From Allacma fusca (Eukaryota > Arthropoda > Collembola > Symphypleona > Sminthuridae), in contig OX359245.1 in the NCBI GenBank assembly GCA_947179485.1, forward strand, positions 4,073,001 to 4,137,000: DNA of 64,000 nt, in the 5' to 3' direction. The notes under the pieces were generated by a model. It did no database searches, had not been told where the DNA came from, and saw nothing but the letters and a program-made list of their open reading frames with translations. The number at the start of each line of letters is the position of its first letter. Position 1 is the first letter of the stretch. The translations under genes were made by a program, and so were the position numbers. This document shows, piece by piece, positions 12,739-26,410 of this stretch.

Positions 12739-15700
12739 TAAATGAATTACTAAAAATTGTCCCGACAAAAATTTAATGTGCTAAGACCTGTTTAAAAATC
12801 AAAAAGGAAAATCGCCTTCAAAATAACAACAACTTCTGAAAAACTATGGGATTTAAGGTAAATTTTTAACAAGTGATACTTTTAAAAAGAAAGGAAGTCC
12901 TCACAATAGGAACAGTTATCATGTTTAATTTTCCTGAGGATCCTATCTCATAACAACTTTATGTCGGAGCCCCTTGTGTGAAAAAGGCTAAAACCCTTTG
13001 TAAACCTTTACCAGACCAATATAATATGCAGGTCAGACTTATTGTTCCTCAATGACAATAGAGATTTCACAATGTGGTCTACCTCATCTCTCTCCAATAC
13101 CTTGAGAAAGTTCAATGCTGCTTCTGATGACATTGAGACCTTTTATTCACACTTGTGTACATATGTACATATGTACGGGCCAAAAGAGCTCATTTCCATT
13201 CTTCATCTCCTATATCCCATCCCTATTGTATGTACATAGTCACGTTTAATTCTTAAATACATGTATCATCTCCCATACCTTGTACATAAGCAATTTTTGT
13301 ATGACATTCCCACATGTCTTCTTACTTCACCCCGCATTCATAATTCATACTTATAAAATATGATTGACAGGAGTATACAATTGTTTGAGTAGCTTGTGTT
13401 TGCTATATTAACCTCCTGAACTATTAAACTCCTAAATGAAGGTTAAGGCTTTGAAAGCCATGAGGTGTAAAGATACAAAACTGGGCCTCTGTTACTTAAA
13501 CATAAATGGTTTCAAAGCCAAAACTTGAAATTTTATGTAATTGTTACATATCTACATTTAAGAAAAGTAAAGGCATATTTGTGACAATAATACATGACCA
13601 TATTTGTTAATTTGTGCATATCTCGTCTGTTTAAAACATATTCTCTGTGATATGGCTTTTATTCCGAAAGCTCTCACTCCTTTACGTATTCTTTCTTGCT
13701 TATTTTGCTGATGATATTATTTAAAGCCTTTTTGAACCTGTAATAATTCCAATCCCCGCATTTCTTTTGCATTCCCAATTATAGACTGGACTCCAAAGCA
13801 CGAAACTAAAGACGTGACCATAAATAATGCACATATAAATCAACACTAAAACTAGGAAACGTGTTTCTGCAAAACATAAAACTTGTCATTAAAAAAGTGA
13901 GCACATTACCTCAATTTTGGCTCCTTAGTTTTTGGTCGTGTCTCAAACCTCCCTGGATATATATTCTTATGCTGGTAATTATTAAGAAATTAAATTCAAA
14001 AGCAACCATAAAAATACATTGCAAACATTAATAATTATTTTGCCTCCAGTGACATTAAAGATTCCAGAGGGTTTGAAAATATTTCCACGAAAAAAAACTA
14101 CAAACACCTCCAAAATGGAACTCATTACTTAATCATACAGCCTTGAGCAGACAGACATTTTTTCCCTGAGTATTATTTATTCCGATTTCACATTTTACAT
14201 TACTACTAGCACAAAGTAACTAAAAGGAGCTTTGTGTGCCAGGAACAAAAGGAAGAATGAAAACCATAAGTGAACATTCGCAATAATAATTTTGCAGTGG
14301 TAACGTTATGTGATCAAGCTTTGAGACAATAATAATAATTATTCTTTTTCATCGAAACATAATTATCTCAATTCTGAATTGGCTAAACTTAACTGAGAAT
14401 AATTATTTTAGTTACTGGAATTCGGTGGGAATAATTATCTGATTCAGGAAAGTTTTCTTTAAATTTTGTTGAAGGTTAAAATGTACAACAATTAAAAATT
14501 CTAAAGGTTAATTCAGTTCTAATAGGCTATCGGCGATTTTGCATCAATCAAGTGGGACAGATTGAGATGATCCAGTTTTAATACCATCCTGGAAATAATA
14601 ATTATTATCTAATCCTGTTTTTAATCATCAGAAAAACCTATCCCACCCTCTGGGAAGATCCTATCCTAAAGGATCTAAAACTTGTCCATATAGAATTAAA
14701 ACACTCACAAAATCCTTCCAGCGTTCCATAATCCCAGTCCCATTACATAACACTCCTCACTCACACGTCAATTTTTTATTTTTTTGCGGAGTCCAATCAC
14801 GCTAAAAAAATAAAGCACCAGAAAGTTAATTATGTACTAGTCTTGTGTATAGAATTTTCAACATTATAGATATCTAACTAACCTCACCCGAATTTGGAGC
14901 TTGGGATGGTGATTGATGATCCATCTGACTGCACATTTTAGGCTTTATCTCAGCAAACGCCCATCAAACAGAACACTTTTTCTCCTTCAATTGACGCCCT
15001 AATAATGACCACACACTCGAGATACATACAAGACCTAAAATGTGTATACTTGCAATTTTATTACTGATTTTCTTTTTACTTTGAAGACTTGTACCCTGTG
15101 ACTCAATATTTATATGCAAATATTATGCAAAGGTAGAAGAATCCCCTGGATGGGAGATTTCTTTGATTTCTCTTTGTCCATCTATTTTGCTACTTGATAT
15201 TTCTGTTGTGAATAATAATTATTATTTGTTTGCCAATTTAAATTTCACATATATTCATTTCCTTTCCATTAATGAAGCTCAATTTTTTTTCTCCCTTCAA
15301 AATTAATAATTAGGTTAGTATTCAGATGTAAATTTTAATGACAGAATTGCTGCAATAATTTAAGGATCTCAATATTAAACTATACATACACGTACACAGC
15401 ATTAGCTGTACAAGACATGACTAACTATTTATTATCCATACAAAAATAATAATTTTAATTTTCTACATACCTATATAGATACAGGGAAATTGGCTTAGTT
15501 ATAGACCTTGATGAAAATCTGAAGCCATAACCTGCCATAATAATAGCTGATGCAAAAATATCCTCACTTTCTTCTTGAAAAAAGAGGTGACCCGTGACCG
15601 GAGGATGTAGAAAAATTGCTCTTTTCCTATATAACTCTACAAAAGTCAGATTTATGACCCATCAGTTGAGGACCACGACGATGAAGACATTCCCAGGTGC

Positions 15701-16861
15701 TTATTATTGAGATTAGGTCCCAGATTGGAGGTTCCCCATGATGAATTCGACACGCATATTGCTTTTTATTGAATTTTTTTCCCTCTCCTGAGTCAGTCCC
15801 TTTATAAATAAAAATACATAACAGGAATAAGTATACTTATTAATTTCATACGAGCCGATATACATGATTTAATGTTTTTTTTTTAATATTTCAGAGGGGA
15901 TTGATTGAACATTGCAAACATGTATTTTTGCAAGGGTGTGTGTGTTTCTGACTCTACTAATGGCTTAGGAATAGTAATATGTGTGTGTGGATTTACACAT
16001 GACCTACGCATATTTTTCTGGGACTAACGAGTTTAAACCTTTAAAAATACTCATCTGCGCATCTTGTCTTACCTTAAATGGCTTGCTGGGGATTTGCTTT
16101 TTGCGAATATTCCTCATCCAGTGCAGCCAACATAATCCATACATTACGAATTACATGAAGTGACCCCTCCGCATCCGGACCACTCTTGAAGAGCAACAAA
16201 TTCTTGAACATCACCGATGTCATCGAGAGTCGAAATTAATTCCGAAACCCTATATTCATCCCTAATAACATTAATCTGTTAAGTCAGTTTGATATTAAGT
16301 TAATATGAAGAAAAAATAAATCAAATCTTGGACCTTTGAGGGTTGATCCTCTTCGAAGAGTCCACTGTATTTGTACCTAAATATGGCTTGCTCGGTTGGT
16401 CGGCTCTGTCAAAAATATTTTAGGTTCAGGAGATATCGCGAACATCCCTTGCAAATAGTAATCAACTGTGAGGGGAAAAAAACAGAAGCATCCTATTACT
16501 AATAAATAAATGTGTATATAGAATTTAATTCCTTATATATTAATACTAGTAAGAAATTACATGTTGAGAGTATATAAGTATATTTATTTACTTACCTACC
16601 TTCGAAAGTATTTTTCTGGGACCATCATCACAACACTCACAACAACTTCATCTTTAATACCCTCTCCACGTCCTCTTGACTCGCATTTTATTTTGAAGGG
16701 TGTTGTTTTCACCTTACACAGGATTTATATCTGCCTTTTCCCATTAAATTTAAATTGCATGACTTCATTTTGAATCAGTTCTTTACAAGAGTTTGTTGCG
16801 GACGGTTTACATTTTACGATACTACTGCATCCTGATAAAACAGCATCATTACAGCAATAAC
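12739..16861. other. Intergenic, no gene recognised
   Basis: About 4 kb of AT-rich DNA with many AATAATTATT-type words (for example 14325-14345, 15205-15225). The short ORFs carry no motif, and I see no complete transposon. The 3' part is the upstream region of the LIM gene; I could not place its promoter. Confidence 0.6.
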
Positions 16862-19151
16862 ATGGTCTTCATGAAGGAGTATCCGGGTGAGGTTCCTTTC
16901 CCAACTAAAAATATTGAATTAATCTGATGTTATAATTTTTAAAATATAGCTAAAAATTTTTTATTAGTTTCCTAAAATTTTTGTCCTTACCCTCCAATTT
17001 CAGACACTACTCCGCGGAGACTCCAAAGCTTGAAGGACTTGTCCTGGAAGAGGTCCTTGGAGAGTCTGTCTTCTGATTGGAAGAGCACAACTCCGTCCCC
17101 GACGACCCCGCCAGGTCATCGGGAATGTCATGCTTGCAAATTGCCGATTTTTGATGTAATATCCTCTGTTTTGATTTATTTTAATTCTGTGTAATTTTAA
17201 AAAAAAATTATTTAGCTAATTTGATTTTTAATAATTATTTTTTGTATTATCTTAGCTACCTGAAACATGGGCCATGAACAAGCGCTGGCACATGGACTGT
17301 TTCCAATGCTCTCAATGCGGGAAGGTCCTCAATAGCGGGAATTATCACGAAGTGAAGGGGAAAGCATATTGTGAGGCAGATTACAATTATTTGGCCTTTT
17401 CCCGGTGCTTTGCTTGCGCCAAGACTATTTTTGAGGTATTATTTCAGTACTAAATAAATACAATTTAAATTAAATGAATAAACTGTGTACATATCATTGG
17501 TAGGTAAGTACTAGGAGAATGTATCCTGGACATTTTGGATGTATTTACATTAATTTTGTCAAAGATACTTGCATTTAAAAGGCATACTGAAGATGTTACC
17601 AGAGTTACAATTTTCGAGTTCTAAAATTGTGGAATTTTTACTATTTTAAAATTTTAAATCAGGTCCCACTAAAGGTCTTGCAAAGAAACTACCATCCTTT
17701 ATGTTTCACCTGCAAGAAATGTTCAATGCCGATTTGTCATTTGAACTTTATGGAGAGGAACGGAAGTTTCTATTGTGAGGAGGATTACCATTTGTTGTTC
17801 TCTCCCAAGTGTCGGGCTTGTGAGTTGCCGATTAAGGATGAGAAGGTATGTTTTTTATTAATTTAATTTTTAGAATAATTATTATTAAAGTTATTTATTA
17901 TTATAATTATTTAAGAGAGCTGGTGCTGTTATACGTGGGTAAGCATAATAGAAATGGGATTGGGGCATTGTGAGATTTATTCCTTTTTTGTTTTTGGTTG
18001 TTTAATTCAGAATGCGACAATGGCATTGGGAAGCATCTTCCATAAGGAACATTTTGTGTGCTATGAGTGTGCGAAGCCCTTGCCGGGGAACAATTTCCGG
18101 AAGATGGACGGGGAAGTGTACTGTGAGAACGACTATCATAAATTGTTCTCCCCGAGATGCAATTTCTGTGCGGAGCCCATTCGTCATGTAAATCATAGAT
18201 GTTTTTATCACCCCCACAAAAAAAAAAATCTCGGCGTAATAAGTTCTTTAGGATAATTAAAAATGCAAATGGAAACAGCATGTGGGTCTGTGGGGACTTG
18301 GGAAGGCTGTATATATCGGGGTTTAGTCTTGTTAATATATAGATGTACTAATTATATGTATCTAAAAGTATATGATGATTTTGTATCCAGAATGGGATCC
18401 TAGCTTTGGGCAAACGTTTCCATAAGGACTGCTGCCTTCGTTGTGCTGCTTGTTCCAAGATCCTCAAGGAAGATAATTACATTGCTGTGAATGACAAGGC
18501 CTACTGCAAATCCGACTGGAAAAAACTCTTCGCTCCCAGATGTGAGACTTGCAAAAGGCCGGTTTCTCAGGCCCTTACTGGGGACTCTGTCATTGCATTG
18601 GGCAAGGAGTATCACCCTGAATGCTTTATTTGCAAGGTATTTTGAAATATTTATACATTTGTATCACTGTACTTGTAAAAGCACCTCCAGTGAGACAATA
18701 ACTTTACTACACAGTAATTAAATGCTATTATATGTATAGGAATTTAGCATTGGGGCAAAGTGAGAATTCCTCCAAATATTTTGATATAGAAGGTTTTTTC
18801 ATGGGAGACTTTCTCACAGCAGCCATTTAATTACGCTTAGCTATTTGATATCGCTATAAGAGATTTATTCTAAGTACCAGAATTTTTAAACTATTTTTTT
18901 AACTCGTGCTCTGTAATTATTTTTTTCAGGAATGTCAACTAATTTTGGACCCTCGCTCTTACTACGAAGTGGACAATCAGCCCTTTTGCTACGAGCACTA
19001 CCACAACAAAACCTGCACGGACTGTTTGAAGTCCAAGAGCGAAAGAGCAGCTCAGCACAAAAAGATCATGCCAAAAGCCAATTCCGTTATTACCAGAAGA
19101 TCCATGACACCCATTGACTTCTTCCGTCCCAAATCCAGCAATTCCTATTAA
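16862..19151 (+). CDS. Protein with five paxillin-type LIM domains, seven exons
   Basis: Exons 16862-16886, 17004-17155, 17256-17435, 17663-17845, 18011-18187, 18391-18636 and 18930-19151 join in phase to 394 residues. Five LIM domains follow a 49-residue Ser/Thr/Pro-rich head, starting near residues 50, 110, 169, 230 and 290, each with C-x2-C, H-x2-C/H-x2-C-x2-C and a closing C-x2-D/H. Linkers such as YCENDYHKLFSPRC match the paxillin/leupaxin type of LIM rather than PINCH or FHL. LIM domains bind zinc and serve as protein-docking modules at adhesion sites and in the cytoskeleton. Paxillins have four LIM domains plus LD motifs; here there are five and no LD motif is visible. Each intron after exon 2 falls in phase 0 near a domain boundary or Cys pair, as expected from tandem LIM duplication. 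The 25-nt first coding exon is short and is the least certain part. Confidence 0.93.
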
Positions 19152-19334
19152 AAGAGTTGATCCACAAACTAATGCAAACTATCCCGATGTTGAAGTCTAT
19201 ACAAACTATGTATACAAGAAATATCATCAGAGAGGATCATACTAAAAAATATACAAACAGACTCGACACACAACAACAACATATTTGTCCTCTAAAACTT
19301 CAAGCAAAATTCCTAGCCAAACTCATCTCTGTTG

Positions 19335-19340
19335 AATAAA
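19335..19340 (+). terminator. Poly(A) signal AATAAA of the LIM gene
   Basis: AATAAA about 185 bp after the LIM stop codon. Confidence 0.5.
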
Positions 19341-22300
19341 CCTCTAATTTGTTAACATCTCTATCTCAAAACTGTTCATGAAGAAGGGAGATGAGGCAGG
19401 GAGCTGGGACCAAGTCCATGGGAGATTTCACACGAAAATCCCTGAAAGAGATGAGAAATTTTTCACCAGGACTAAATAGTCCCAAAAAATTTCACATGGC
19501 CCATGCATTCCTCCACCCCACAAAGATTCCCTGAGGAACTTTCCAACATTTTTAATCATTACATTTCACATTTCACATTTCATCTCATTATTACAACAAT
19601 ATGTAAAAGAACGTGTCCATTAGCCTTAGAATTTCTGTGAACTTTCCACCTTAACTTTGAATTACATTAAAAAAAAGAAGTTAAAAACCATTATTTCCTT
19701 CCTTCTATATATGTAAAAGACCCTGCACGCAATTTTATGTAATACATTTAATTATTCCTTATAGAAATGACTTTTGTGCAATTGTGCACATTCTTACGAA
19801 ATAGCAAAATCCACAACGAACCATACATTCATAAATACGTTAAATTGTAAACACATCCTCTGGAACCCCATACATTCCGAAATGCTATGTTCCTTATAGT
19901 CATCTGATACGACAAAATATGCAATGTACATTTTTGTTCATGCACAAGCGCTCCCATGCATATAACTACAACTATGTATGTAATTATATAAATGTATACA
20001 TATACACATTCCAAAATTAAAGGAAGGTATACGGAAGAGATGAATGTGAAAATTCTCGTCATACATTTCAAGTCAAGTAATGGACACATTCCCTTGGAAT
20101 CTCCTTTTTCCCATAGATTTTTCCATCCAGAATAAGAAACTCGCACGGGACAGACGAAAACCACGAAATTTACGGTGGGTCGTGTGAGGAAATTTTTTAT
20201 TATCCTTTGCCATCATATAGATATAGTCTCTCTCTCTCTCAAGGCCCGATTATGATTATGAGAACGAGACTCTGTAAGAAAATCCACAACGAATATTAGC
20301 AAAGGACCACGAAACAGGGACAAGAAATAGTGTTCAGAGCTGAAGGATCCCATCCTAAGGAAATGCTATTTATGTATTTATGTATATACACTCATTTTAA
20401 AATGAATGGGAAGGAAACTATTATGTATAAGAGAAGCATGGGAAAAATCCATTGAAAAAGCCCGTGTCTGTGTATTCTCTAAAATTCCACGATCCACCCT
20501 TCAAATGGAACTTCCACTGGGTGGATCATTCCTTTATATATGAAAAAACTACCCTATAACATATACACACTGTCTCAACTCCTTCATACATATTTTAATA
20601 TTTATATAAGTCAAAATTCATTTATTATATACAGTAGCTCTTACTTTTTAAACACATTGTATATTTATAGTAATACTCTCAAAATCATAGAACATATGGG
20701 TTTCAAGGAGAGAGGAAAATCCACAGAGAAAATTCACACTGGAAATAGATATACTCTTGAGGCCCAGTCTCTGGAAGGCTATCTTATGCATGGAGCGTAC
20801 ATACTTATATTTATGGCACATCCTGTCCAATAATTCTCCCTAGCTCTATATTTACACCAACCCCTGCTTAAATACTACTTACACATGTAATCATCCCTTT
20901 TTTAAGCTCACACGGGAACTTCCAACAATTTCCCTACTTCTCACTCCATTACTAAATACTGCAATGGAGTGGAGGGGAGATCTCCAGACACAGTTTTGAC
21001 ACTTCCGTCATATTATCATCCTTGGATTTACTAAATGATGAGCCCATCATTCATCAAGTAATTAACAAGAGCATTCAATAAAAATTGTATCATCCTTTAA
21101 TTTCCAGTGTGGATTCACCAACGGAAATGTACCGGAACTTCCGTCAACTCCAGAGAATTTTTGCATTTTTTTCCCTTCTGCGTGGAAATGTGACAGGAAA
21201 CGGTTTGATCATCTCCGTTTAGTAGGGACATGGTAAGAGTATAGGGATGATGTGTGTCATAGTTTTTTTCCTTCCGGCTTCTGTATGAGTAATACTATTC
21301 ATTTGTAAACATTCCTTCTCGTATGAGCAATATGTGTCATTCTGTTTTTGTCAATAGATTGTAAACAAGTTTTTTTCCAAGTGGGAACAATGTACATTTT
21401 ATAGATGCGGAGTATTAATTTATACCTTGTCAAAAGATTTGTTTTCTGCCAATTCAAAGGATGTTAAGGACTATGATTGTAAAGAACAAAATATGTCACT
21501 GGTAATTAATGCACTATTATTTTTGGATCTGGATATCTACATATTTTGCATTCTGCAGGTCCTTCTTATGTAGAGGCTAATTGTAAGCACTAATTGCTAA
21601 TGACTTTCAATTGTAATGGATCCCCTCAATTGTAGAACATTTTGTCATGTGGAATTTTGCACGTTAAATTAAAATGAATATCAGGGACTTGTTCCTGTCC
21701 CCTTAGGTCAACACACAGATGAATTAAATAAAAACCGTACCATTTACTGTCATTTTAGTATAAATGAACATGTTATTATCATTTACCCTCGTTTGGCCGT
21801 GAAAATGCAAAATGAAATACGTTCCGAAAAAAAGTCAAAATACAATATACCATGGAATATATCTTTTCCGAAAAAATTAAAATGCAAATTGCAGTATCTA
21901 CTTGTACAATCTAATGTGACCATTATTATCATTCCAGGAATTACGTAAATCTCTATCAATTGCTTTGGCGTATGCAGATACTGTAACATTTTAAATAATG
22001 CACAAAATCTTTTTTACTATTAATATTTCCTAGCGTTAGCATTACCATTTATCATCATTTTAGTAAATACACATACGATTACCATTTATCATCATTTCAG
22101 TATTTACTTAAAAGTGTACATGCACGTAATACTGTACGAGGGAATGTAATACGGATCAGTTTCACCTCTCCCCTAAAAATAAATTTAACATTGACAAGTT
22201 TTGACGCCATAAATCATAACTATACCAGTTCTCCAAACTCACCTCAACCCAAGATGGTCTGCTAAACTGCTTTCTACTCAAATACAAAATGTTTTCCTAC

Positions 22301-25300
22301 TGCCCAATCGCCCAATGTTTTGACTGTCAATGAGAGCTCAGTATGGAATAAATTCTTCCCATATGAGTAGAATATTACAATTTTCTCAAATATTAATAAA
22401 AAACAAACCTTCCCACGTACAATTTAAATAAATAGCACAAAATGCATAAGATTATTTTTATACACATATGATACTGTGCGTGATTTTGTTCATCATGACT
22501 CATATGTTGAGAACACTCCAGACATAAAAAAAAATATCACCCGAACTAATGAATTTACAAGGAGGGAATCCCCACCACATAGCACGTGCCCAGGCAGGTT
22601 GAAGATCCCTCAATAGATCCGGCACCAGCCCGAAAACCCGCACCCCTTTTATAGCATAAAACCGTGATAACAATGTTACCATATATAAGAAGCCTTAATT
22701 AAATGAGTCCTATGTCTAGTGCAGTGGCTCCGATCAAATAAACTTTGCAATCCCCATCCTCGATCATACGTAAGTGTAACGGGAATTTCTAATGAGACAT
22801 TGGTCAAATATACATTTATGTAGGGTTAATACATCCGAGGCAGAGGAGAGTGAGAGAGAGAGAGAGTGAGAGTGCGGACGAATAATAATCCTAATAGTAG
22901 AACATGAGTGAGTGTAATCTAAACGCTGAGAAAAGTAGATCAACCGACACGGAGAAGTGCCGGGAGTCGTGAGAATGGCAAAAAGTAGAAGTTTCCAACG
23001 GAAATCAACTGAGAGGAGGGACGGTCTGGACGGGCGGCTCGGCTTGTCGTTGGTGATAAGGGGACAGGGTCCTTTTGTCCCTCCTTGTATACTCCGGGGC
23101 TAATAATTATATAAACACTCATACGTACATACAATCTTCGCCCCATAATATCGATGTGTATCTCTATAAATGAGTGTGTGTGAGTTTGATGATCCGGCGG
23201 CTGTCCGTTAAAAATACTAGTGAAAGAGAGAGAGAGACGGGTGCCAATGCGTGAGCTCGTACAACAACTCTTCCAGGGCCCGTGTCCCTCTCAAATCTGA
23301 ACTTACACCGGAACAAAAAAAAGTCTTGTGCGATTGGGTCCGTTTCCTTTTTCGCATCAAATTTATTTTCACTCGAGGAAAATCCCACGGTTCCTGGAAT
23401 CCCTTGGCACGAGTCAAATTAATGAGAGCTTGGAATATTCAAACTCCTCCGGAATCACTTTTCAACTCCAGCCTTACAAATCCATAGCCCCTAATTCCCA
23501 ATGTATTTTTTCCCCTTCCATAGTTAAACTTACACATATACTCTTTCTGTTCATAATTTTTTAGAGACTATTTGTAAGTCAAATTGCTCCAAGAACTTTT
23601 GTGGATTTTGATCCCAGCATCTCTGTAAAGAGCCGGACAGGAAAAGGTCAGGGTTCAGGATTACACCTTATATGTTAAGATGCTCCGATCTCATAGCATT
23701 TATATACATATGTATATACAATAGTTGAGGACTCAAGCCGAGTCTCATATGGATTTTAGCTTGACAGCTCCAAAAGGGCGTTCATATCAAGAAGAGTCTC
23801 TCCAGTCCTGGGGAACAAACAGGGGAAAAGTCAGGGGTCAATATGGTCCTCTCAAGTTTTTGAGAGACACATAAATAATAAATAGCTTTTTGTGTATAGG
23901 TACAAGTTAGTCCTGAGCCTCAACGTATACTCCGGCCGGGATGGATTTTTGAGACCTAAAATGGACATGTAGGATTAAATATTTTGTTTGTGAGAATTGG
24001 AGGGAATATGGGCGAGTAAAAAATTGTCATACTCTTGTGAATTAATTCTGGGGGTGAGAAAAGCCAAGTTATAGACACATTTCTCAGCAGTTACGTTCAC
24101 ACACACTCTCAGGTCCTCCTGAAATCCTAAAGAGTTGCGGGGATAATCATGTTTTGATGTGTATTCCTTTAATAATGTGTATATCTACTCCACCAGGACG
24201 ACAGGTCAAACAGTTTTGGGGAAATTAAATGTTTTATATATAATACTACTAGTACATGTGAGTATATAGTAGTGAATGGTTTGTACAAACTTGTAGGGTA
24301 TGAGAGAGCCTCTATCTCTGCACGATTTTCTCTCAAATGTCTGTCTGACTTTGTGGGTATTGTAAGGGAAAGGACTGGAAGATAATATGGACATCAGCCT
24401 ATATATATACATATATACATAGTGTACTACTATATAGGCAATGAAGCCCGAGTGTATTCATATGTACATTTGAAGACTAGACCTTTCCCACGGTCAATGG
24501 AATGCATGGCAGGAGAATATCAGAGAAGGGGAGGTTTTTCACAGATTAAAAGTCTGCACTTGACAATGTTCTGGGATACAGGCTTTGAGTAGATATAGTT
24601 GAGCATGTATGTACATATGTAGTTTTGGAGGCTCCATGACATATGTAGCTTTGTACATGTAATAATTATAAACTGTATTTAACTCCCAATCAGCAGTGTA
24701 TATATATGACTGTTACAAAATACTTTTTCTCCTTTATGGATATTTAGTATGTATATGCTTTGTATGTCAAGGCCCTATCCTTTAACATAAGTGAGATAAT
24801 TACATTCCACTCAATATTATGTGACTGTTTTATTTTTACGGATTTTGGGATAGATACTTACAAGTTTACATTGAGGCTTCTTTATAAAGATCCTGGACTC
24901 TCGGGCATTACTTTTAGAGACAATATGTGTATAAATATAGGTTTCAAAGGCGCTATAGCACTAGCCACATAATTAAGCTGCATTTGTTTGTGCATGTGTA
25001 AAAGTAGAGATTTGTAGAGAGATGCTGGGTAATATTTTGCTTGAAAGTCATTCCACCGCCGCGGAACACACATAAACAAATGATAAGGACTGAAATTATC
25101 TTAATTCCTTTATGACCTCTTTAGTGACCCCGAGTAATAGGACAGAGCTCATTTATTTTTCTGTTCCTTCCCTGTCTAACAATAAGTGAGAACTGTATGG
25201 GTTTGGATACAATGTCTATACAAAACTCCTGACAAGGCACAGTAATTGGGAATTTAAAAGAAGGAACTTACACTTTTACTCTGGACTTTATCCTTTTATG

Positions 25301-25669
25301 AGTGCATCCCTCGAGGACCAAAGTTTTGGCTATTATAAAATTTAATATGCTCTCTGTGTATTACAGTAAAAGTAGGGAGGTAATTAATTTTGGAGTGGAA
25401 TGAAATGCTAAAATATTTTTTCTTGTTGTTTTATCCGAGTATGCAAATCTTCATCTAAGAATAATAATTTTAATGGAGCAGGGAATACATTTCGCTCCTT
25501 TGGGATTTTGTATACTGACAATTCGGCCCGGTGTCAAAGTAGTTATTGTAATTTTAATTACTTGATTTCCACCCCGTATAATAAATATATACTTATAAAC
25601 ATTCCTTGTAATATTGTTTTAATTAGTTAAAGACGCGAAGTGAAATATATATAATATATTAAATAAGGG
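19341..25669. other. Intergenic, no gene recognised
   Basis: Over 6 kb without a credible exon or complete transposon. It contains (GA)n runs at 22849-22868 and 23225-23236 and a slightly GC-richer zone at 22940-23110 that could be a promoter, but no start or splice structure could be attached to it. ORFs here lack motifs. Confidence 0.55.
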
Positions 25670-26410
25670 TAGAAGTTCACTTTTTAACACAAGGCTTATA
25701 TTTTATTCGCAGCAACGTTTCGAGCTTTTACTCTTCGTCAGGCAAATGATATACTAGTAGTAACATTCAATATAATGCATACTACAATCAATAAAAATTG
25801 AAAAATTGAAATTATTGATTTTTCGATTATTTAAAATAATCATAATAAACTATTTTTTAAAAATATGAATTAGTTAAGCCATTTAAAAAAATTTTGGCTA
25901 AGATAACCCCGGGATTGCCACACCCGTCGAACTTTCGTCCTGAGGTTTCGATGTTTCCTTAATATGTAAATTTGATGTTTAGTCCAGGTAATGCATTAGA
26001 ATTGAAGAAATGGATCATTCGGTTTTCGGTTTCAATTCTGACTTTTTCATCTCTTGAAGCGTACTTCAATCCAGTAACTAGCATATCATCCACACTATGT
26101 CCAGTTAGATTAAAATGTTGGGAAACATTTTTATACTGTTTATTCAACACATCCCTCCTGTGTTCCGCAAATCTATCCCCAAGATGTCTTTCCGTTTGCC
26201 CTATATATATTACATCAGGGCATTTGTTGCATTTAATAGCGTATATCAACGACTTTGATTCACATGTAAATTCTTGTTTGAGATGTATTGTCCTCTTCAA
26301 GTTTTTTTTTGATCGGATCAAAGGACACTTTCTCTTTTCACAATATATATGTTGCACAAATAAATAAAAGCAGTTTCCCTTTCCCTTTCTTATCCGCCCT
26401 TCCAAATAAA
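25670..26410 (-). mobile_element. Penelope-like retroelement remnant, 3' part
   Basis: A GIY-YIG endonuclease reading frame is followed downstream on the minus strand by an AT-rich 3' region ending near 25670, in which GCCTGACGAAGAG...CTCGAAACGTTGC occurs at about 25718-25743, the type of sequence seen in Penelope-like terminal regions. The reverse transcriptase part is absent, so the element is strongly truncated. Confidence 0.75.
25959..26405 (-). pseudogene. GIY-YIG endonuclease domain of a Penelope-like element, truncated
   Basis: The frame of about 148 residues contains the GIY-YIG module: LIYAIKCNKCPDVIYIGQT followed by R-x2-H-LGDRFAEHRRDV (catalytic Arg and His) and SQHFNLTGHSVDDM, then E-x-RMIHFFNS with the metal-binding Glu region. 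This C-terminal endonuclease with its KCNKC knuckle is characteristic of Penelope-like retroelements. The upstream reverse transcriptase is missing; the frame opens in an unrelated-looking stretch, and the true 5' boundary is unclear. No stop interrupts the endonuclease, so the insertion may be fairly young, but alone it cannot transpose. Confidence 0.85.

Noticed and set aside
22940-23490. GC-richer zone with overlapping ORFs, possible promoter or gene
   Set aside because: No start, splice or motif evidence; ORFs overlap on both strands.
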